Source of the DNA: Anaerolineae bacterium
GTDB lineage: Bacteria > Chloroflexota > Anaerolineae > JAAYZQ01
Assembly: GCA_016929795.1 (NCBI GenBank)
Contig: JAFGIA010000070.1
Coordinates: forward strand, 1 to 30,437
DNA: 30,437 bases
Direction: 5' to 3'
Shown here: piece after piece, positions 26,342 to 30,437 of the stretch
Numbering within the stretch: position 1 is the first letter of the stretch
How the letters are laid out: every line of letters starts with the position of its first letter
Program-made: the position numbers and the translations under genes
The notes under the pieces: generated by a model
Database searches by the model: none
Told to the model about the DNA's origin: nothing
The model's input: the letters and a program-made list of their open reading frames with translations, nothing else

Positions 26342-27801
26342 GCTGCGCCTTCCGTGGCCTCCTCGTGTACGTGCTCGACAGGTCGTGCGTGCTGGCAGGG
26401 GACGATCAGCGCCAGGTTCATGCCCTGACCCGGCGCGCTGCCGATCCTCAGCTCGCCGCCCAACATCCTGGCCCGCGCCCGCATATTGGCCACCCCCTGG
26501 CCCTGGGTATGTCCGTTGTTCAGCTCATCCAGGTCGAGCCCCTTGCCGTCGTCTGCCACCGTCAACACCGTCGTGTGCCCCTTGTAGGCCAGGCCCACCG
26601 TCACGTGGCTCGCCTCGGCGTGCTGCACGACGTTGCTCAGCGCCTCGCGTGCCACCTGTGTGATCTGTCCCACCTCCTGTGACTCGAGCCGGCAGCACGC
26701 CTGCCCGATCACCTCCAGATCTACCTCCAACAGTGTGTCGAGGCGCAAGTCTGATACCAGCTCTTCGAGCACCGTCTCCAGCTCGTGGGTCTGTTGGGCA
26801 GCCCGCAGGTCAAAGATGTAGCAGCGAATGTCCTCGATGGTGCGGTTCAGCGCCTCCATCACCTCTCCGATCCGCTGTCGCGCGAGTGTGCTGTCTTCGG
26901 TTACCAGGTGGCGTGCGTCCTCCAGGCGCAGGCCCGCCGCATAGATCTTTTGAATGATCCCGTCGTGCAGCTCGCGGCCAATCCGCTCCCGGTCGGCCGC
27001 CACCACCTGCGCGCGCTCCATCCCGGCCATGCGCCGCTCCGCTTCTACCCGGAACACATCGAGCGAGCGCACGACAAAGAGGGCGATGCCCAGTCCACAC
27101 AGCGAGCGGAACACCTGGGCCGGGATCCGGATCGTGCTGTTCAAGAGATCATAGTTCAGGACGTTGGCCGGAAAGGTGGCCGCCGTGGGGACGATCAGGC
27201 CGCCAAAAAGTGCATACACCCCAAACGCCGCCGCCGCCCTTTTCAGCCACACGGAAATGCCTTCCAGCCCGAGGGCCTCCACCAGCCGTGCCTGGTGCAG
27301 CAGGCCGGTGCCGGCCAGCGCCGCCCCGGGCAGCGCCAGCAGGTAGCGGCTCCAGCCGTCGCCGATCGCGAACAACTCGGTCAAGCTGTCACCCGTCGCC
27401 AGGCCACGCGCCGTCACGGCCGCCCCCCACAGCAACAGGGCCACGGCCGGCACCATGCGCAGCCACGGCCGCCTGGGCCAGAGGGGCAGCGTCAGCTCGA
27501 TGCCAAACTGGAAAAGAAAAAAGAAAGAGAGGGCCAGGAGGAGCAGGTGGGCAATCACCATGATCTGTACGACGGTTTCCTGGAGATAGATCGCCTGCAA
27601 CGGGATAAAGATGTACCCCCACTCGTGCAGGCCATGGGCGATGCCAAAGGCGGCCAGCCATGGCAGCGCACGCGCTAGGTCCAGGTCGCTGTGCCGGCGC
27701 CACTGCAAGCCGGTGACCAGCCCAGTGACAAAAAAGACCTGGCCGTAGACGAAAAAGAGTATGATCCAGTTGATTTCCAGTACATCGGTCAGCGTGACCA
27801 T
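26338..27801 (-). CDS. membrane sensor histidine kinase (HisKA_3 type)
   Basis: This 487-residue kinase begins with about seven hydrophobic segments over residues 8-240. No periplasmic sensor domain is obvious, so the signal may be sensed in the membrane itself. Then follow a dimerisation and phospho-acceptor region of the HisKA_3 family (GRELHDGIIQKIYAAGL, H279), and an HATPase domain with the N box REALSNVVQHAEASH, the G1 box DDGKGL and the G2 box GQGVANMRARA. The chosen ATG at 27801 has GGGAG 7 nt upstream and a near-consensus promoter at 27824-27853. The frame is open to 27903, but the extra part runs through the promoter. The last codon overlaps the response regulator start. The membrane kinase could sense the quinone pool or a gas, an inference only. 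Confidence 0.9.
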   Translation of the reverse strand: MVTLTDVLEINWIILFFVYGQVFFVTGLVTGLQWRRHSDLDLARALPWLAAFGIAHGLHEWGYIFIPLQAIYLQETVVQIMVIAHLLLLALSFFFLFQFGIELTLPLWPRRPWLRMVPAVALLLWGAAVTARGLATGDSLTELFAIGDGWSRYLLALPGAALAGTGLLHQARLVEALGLEGISVWLKRAAAAFGVYALFGGLIVPTAATFPANVLNYDLLNSTIRIPAQVFRSLCGLGIALFVVRSLDVFRVEAERRMAGMERAQVVAADRERIGRELHDGIIQKIYAAGLRLEDARHLVTEDSTLARQRIGEVMEALNRTIEDIRCYIFDLRAAQQTHELETVLEELVSDLRLDTLLEVDLEVIGQACCRLESQEVGQITQVAREALSNVVQHAEASHVTVGLAYKGHTTVLTVADDGKGLDLDELNNGHTQGQGVANMRARARMLGGELRIGSAPGQGMNLALIVPCQHARPVEHVHEEATEGAA

Positions 27802-27823
27802 TCTGTGTCTCCCGCCCTGCTCC

Positions 27824-27853
27824 ATTATAGCACCGACGCTCGCTTCTTGGCAA
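27824..27853 (-). promoter_or_regulatory. promoter of the kinase-regulator operon
   Basis: On the minus strand TTGCCA (27848-27853), an 18-nt spacer and TATAAT (27824-27829). The start is about 16 nt before ATG 27801, so the leader is very short. Confidence 0.8.
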
Positions 27854-27872
27854 TTCGTGGGGCATTCGCCGC

Positions 27873-27897
27873 GATGTCCCGAAAAAGTCGGGACATC
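27873..27897. repeat. 10-bp perfect inverted repeat between divergent promoters
   Basis: GATGTCCCGA (27873-27882), AAAAG, TCGGGACATC (27888-27897). It lies 20 nt outside the kinase -35 box and about 30 nt before the decaheme -10. It may be an operator shared by the two genes, or a copy of a dispersed repeat (this dyad looks familiar from other genomes). Confidence 0.6.
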
Positions 27898-27923
27898 TGT
27901 CACGTGTGCTCCATCTCAAGATG

Positions 27924-27932
27924 TGATATGAT
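27924..27932 (+). promoter_or_regulatory. possible extended -10 promoter of the decaheme gene
   Basis: TGATATGAT at 27924-27932 is an extended -10. No credible -35 box is found, and a 160-nt leader follows before AGGAGGAG and ATG 28098. An activator could be needed. The remainder of the leader holds no recognised structure. Confidence 0.35.
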
Positions 27933-28097
27933 ACAAGCACCTGTGCCGATACCGCACGGGAGGTGCGTTGTCGATCCCAAAAATCAAGCCAGTCTTCCGT
28001 GAGCCTGAAAGGAGGTCAAGATCTATCAAGGGCGATATGTCATCTGTCTGGCACACCCATTGGTCCATCTTTTTAAACATCAGGAGGAGATATCTCT

Positions 28098-30287
28098 ATG
28101 AAACGAACAACCCTATTCATGCTCATCGCACTCCTGGCCCTGGGGCTGCTCCTCGTCGCGTGTGACGGCGGCGAAGAGAGCACGCCGGTAGCCCAGCAAG
28201 AGTGCCCCCCCTGTCCCGCGTGCCCGGAGGCTGAAGAGTGCCCTGCCTGCCCCGAGTGCCCGGAGGCCGAGGCCTGCCCCGAGTGTCCCGAGTGCACTGC
28301 CTGCCCCGAGTGCCCTGAGGTCCCTGCCGATGCCGGGCTGCAGTGCCCGCATGCGGAGGAGTGGGCTGCCTCACCGCACGCCGACGCCGAGTCGGAAGCC
28401 TTTGTCCACTGGGACGAGGATGACCCGGCCGAGGTGCCGGTCGGCTGTGCCCAGTGCCACAGCTCCACCGGCTTCCAGGACTATGTGGGCGCCGACGGCA
28501 GCGCCTTGTTCCAGGTCGACGCCGCCGCGCCGATCGGCACGGTCGTCGACTGCGCCGCCTGCCACAATGACGCGGTGGCAGCCCTCGACAGCGTCATCTT
28601 TCCGTCGGGTGTAGAGGTCGAGATCGGAGACGAGTCGGCCCAGTGCTTCATCTGCCACCAGGGACGTGCCTGGGGTGGATCGATCACGGCCGCCGTGGAA
28701 GGTGCCGGCCTCGCCGAAGAGCTCGACACCCCGAGCGAGGAGCTCGGCTTTGTCAACATCCACTACTATGCCGCCGCCGCGACGCTCTTTGGCACGATCA
28801 CCAAGGGTGGTTACGAGTACGAGGGCATGACCTACGACAGCCACCTGTCGCACGTTGCGGCGTACGACACGTGCGTCGAGTGCCACGACTCGCATACCCT
28901 GGAAGTGCGCGCCGGCGAGTGCGCCGCCTGCCACTCCGAAGGCGACTTCAAAGACGTCCGCATGGCAGGCTCGCTGGTCGACTATGATGGCGACGGCAAC
29001 GTCGAAGAAGGCATCTACTACGAGATTGAAGGCCTGCAGCAGGCGCTCTTTGGGGCACTCCAGGCCTACGCAGCCGAGGTCGTGGAAGCGCCGGTTGTCT
29101 ACGACGTCCACTCGCACCCCTACTGGTTCTTGGATACGAATGGCAACGGCACAGCGGACGAGGATGAGATCAGCCGCGACAACGCCTACAACCAGTGGAC
29201 ACCGCGCAGCCTGGCGGCAGCCTATAACTATCATACCACGATCAAGGACCCGGGTGGGTACGTGCATGGCGGCAAGTACTTTGTCCAGCTCCTGCACGAC
29301 TCGATCACCAGCCTGAACGAGGTGCTCGCCGAGCCGGTTGACCTGTCGAACGCCCGTCGCGACGACCCCGGTCACTTTGCCGGGTCGCAGGAGGCGTGGC
29401 GCCACTGGGACGAGGATGGCATGGTCGAGGCCGGCTGTGCCACGTGCCACAGCGCCGAGGGCCTGCCCTTCTTTATGGAGCACGGTGTGCAGATCGAACA
29501 GCCACTGTCGAACGGCCTGACCTGCGAGTCGTGCCACAACGACCTGGCCGCCTTTACCACGTTCGAGACGGAGGCGGTTGCCTTCCCGAGTGGCGCCGAG
29601 GTCACGCTCGAGGACCAGTCGAACCTCTGCCTCACCTGCCACCAGGGCCGTAGCTTTGGCGGCACTGTGGATCGTGCCACGGCCGACCTGCCGGCGGACG
29701 CCCCCGCCCAACTCCGCTTCATCAACATTCACTACTTTGCCGCAGGCGCCACGCTCTTTGGATCGGAAGTGAACGGTGCCTACCAGTATCCGGACAAGGC
29801 GTACGCCGGGCGCTTTGCACATGTCGATTCGTACAACAGTTGTGTCGAGTGCCACAACGTGCACGCACTGACGGTCAATGAAGCGGACTGCACGGGATGC
29901 CACCCGGTGGAAGCGCTGGCCGACATCCGCATGGGCAGCACCGACTATGACGGCGATGGCGACACCGCCGAAGGCATCGCGGGTGAGGTGGCCACCATGA
30001 CCGAGGCGCTCTACGCTGCGATACAGACCTACGCCACGGGCACCGAGGGCGTCGGCGCGATCGAGTACAACGCGGCCCGCTACCCCTACTTCTTTAACGA
30101 CGCAGGCGAGCAGTTTGCGGCGTGGACGCCGACGCTGCTCAAGGCCGCGTACAACTATCAGTACGTGCTGAAGGACCCGGGGGCGTTTGCCCACAATCCC
30201 GAATACGTCATCCAGTTCCTCTACGACAGCATCGAGTCGCTCGGCGGCGACGTCAGTGGCATGACCCGTCCCGAGGGAGCAGAATAA
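28098..30287 (+). CDS. decaheme lipoprotein cytochrome with a Cys-every-third-residue linker
   Basis: This 729-residue protein has a lipoprotein signal with lipobox LVAC (C22). Residues 36-72 form a linker with 11 cysteines at exact period three (36, 39, 42, 48, 51, 54, 60, 63, 66, 69, 72), mostly as CP-x. None is followed by His, so these are not heme sites. The main body has ten CXXCH sites in two similar halves: CAQCH, CAACH, CFICH, CVECH and CAACH, then CATCH, CESCH, CLTCH, CVECH and CTGCH. Both halves contain motifs such as CHQGRSFGG or CHQGRAWGG, FINIHYFAAGATLFG or FVNIHYYAAAATLFG, and a KDPGA/GY-VH near the end. The pentaheme half was duplicated. It is anchored outside the membrane and is likely an electron carrier to the surface. 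AGGAGGAG precedes ATG. The TCS genes are divergent, with a shared control region. Confidence 0.9.
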   Translation: MKRTTLFMLIALLALGLLLVACDGGEESTPVAQQECPPCPACPEAEECPACPECPEAEACPECPECTACPECPEVPADAGLQCPHAEEWAASPHADAESEAFVHWDEDDPAEVPVGCAQCHSSTGFQDYVGADGSALFQVDAAAPIGTVVDCAACHNDAVAALDSVIFPSGVEVEIGDESAQCFICHQGRAWGGSITAAVEGAGLAEELDTPSEELGFVNIHYYAAAATLFGTITKGGYEYEGMTYDSHLSHVAAYDTCVECHDSHTLEVRAGECAACHSEGDFKDVRMAGSLVDYDGDGNVEEGIYYEIEGLQQALFGALQAYAAEVVEAPVVYDVHSHPYWFLDTNGNGTADEDEISRDNAYNQWTPRSLAAAYNYHTTIKDPGGYVHGGKYFVQLLHDSITSLNEVLAEPVDLSNARRDDPGHFAGSQEAWRHWDEDGMVEAGCATCHSAEGLPFFMEHGVQIEQPLSNGLTCESCHNDLAAFTTFETEAVAFPSGAEVTLEDQSNLCLTCHQGRSFGGTVDRATADLPADAPAQLRFINIHYFAAGATLFGSEVNGAYQYPDKAYAGRFAHVDSYNSCVECHNVHALTVNEADCTGCHPVEALADIRMGSTDYDGDGDTAEGIAGEVATMTEALYAAIQTYATGTEGVGAIEYNAARYPYFFNDAGEQFAAWTPTLLKAAYNYQYVLKDPGAFAHNPEYVIQFLYDSIESLGGDVSGMTRPEGAE

Positions 30288-30296
30288 GATCCAGCC

Positions 30297-30323
30297 TGCC
30301 AGCCGGATTATCCCCGGCTGGCA
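30297..30323 (+). terminator. hairpin after the decaheme gene
   Basis: TGCCAGCCGG (30297-30306) and CCGGCTGGCA (30314-30323) are a perfect 10-bp stem with a 7-nt loop, 9 nt after the stop codon. Confidence 0.65.
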
Positions 30324-30340
30324 AGAGTCGTTAACCGCCG

Positions 30341-30371
30341 CGCCCGGCAGGCAACCATTGCCTGCCGGGCG
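30341..30371 (+). terminator. 14-bp perfect hairpin near the window end
   Basis: CGCCCGGCAGGCAA (30341-30354), CCA loop, TTGCCTGCCGGGCG (30358-30371) form a perfect 14-bp stem. It is the second of two successive stems, and no T-run follows. Beyond 30372 nothing more can be said. Confidence 0.6.
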
Positions 30372-30437
30372 CACTGCATAGAGGACAAGGGAATCAACAT
30401 GCCCGGCGGGCGCCACGAGGGATGAAAATGCGTAGGC

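Noticed and set aside
27802..27903. 34-residue extension of the sensor kinase
   Set aside because: It runs through a TTGCCA-18-TATAAT promoter and part of an inverted repeat. The ATG at 27801 has its own ribosome site.
28203..28313. Additional heme sites in the Cys-rich linker
   Set aside because: The CPxC motifs are followed by Pro or Glu, never His, so they do not meet the CXXCH requirement.
28371..30416. 681-codon minus-strand frame over the decaheme gene
   Set aside because: It overlaps ten CXXCH motifs on the plus strand. It is rich in Val and Arg with no domain, typical of antisense shadow frames.

Overview
The window reads as a GC-rich bacterial chromosome segment, most likely from a Chloroflexota lineage (Anaerolineae/Caldilineae-like). 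The basis is indirect: secreted proteins with FnIII and Nbr1-type domains, a C-terminal YLPLV tail on a secreted metalloprotease, a eukaryote/archaeal-type prolyl-tRNA synthetase, a PadR-DUF4388 fusion, many multiheme cytochromes, and clear sigma-70 promoters (TTGACA-17-TATAAT) in front of strong Shine-Dalgarno sites. No rRNA, tRNA, CRISPR array or transposase was seen. This placement is an inference, not a measured taxonomy.

Left part (1-15.3 kb) is mostly household and surface genes. In order: an SbcD/Mre11 nuclease; a membrane-anchored Nbr1-FnIII protein; a flippase-like (UPF0104) membrane protein; a MoaD/ThiS-like small protein; a secreted M6-like metalloprotease broken by an in-frame TAG; the primary sigma factor; a large uncharacterised protein; and then a metallophosphoesterase, a ParB-like/LOG fusion and prolyl-tRNA synthetase. 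The metallophosphoesterase is preceded by a 166-nt leader that holds a Pro-rich 21-codon ORF and an intrinsic terminator ending four bases before its start codon.

Right part (15.4-30.3 kb) is an electron-transfer island. Five proteins carry about 54 c-type heme sites. They are a cytochrome b fused to two c-heme modules, a nonaheme membrane-anchored cytochrome, an 11-heme lipoprotein whose frame is crossed by one UGA, a 22-heme NapC/NrfH-type cytochrome with four tandem tri-heme repeats, and a decaheme lipoprotein with a cysteine at every third residue of its linker. Around them lie a tandem rhodanese with a sortase-like tail, a PadR-DUF4388 regulator and a DevR/NarL-like two-component pair. 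A plausible reading is a quinol-to-periplasm/surface electron conduit, possibly tied to sulfur or metal respiration, with the regulators deciding when it is made. Substrate and direction are not visible in the sequence.

The most notable single observation is the UGA at 21628-21630. It joins two in-frame halves of one lipoprotein cytochrome. A 12-bp stem with a GGU loop starts 5 nt after it, with the loop 17 nt downstream, which fits the bacterial selenocysteine insertion (SECIS) layout. A nonsense mutation or sequencing error remains possible. All three stop codons end other genes here, so the code is not globally changed.
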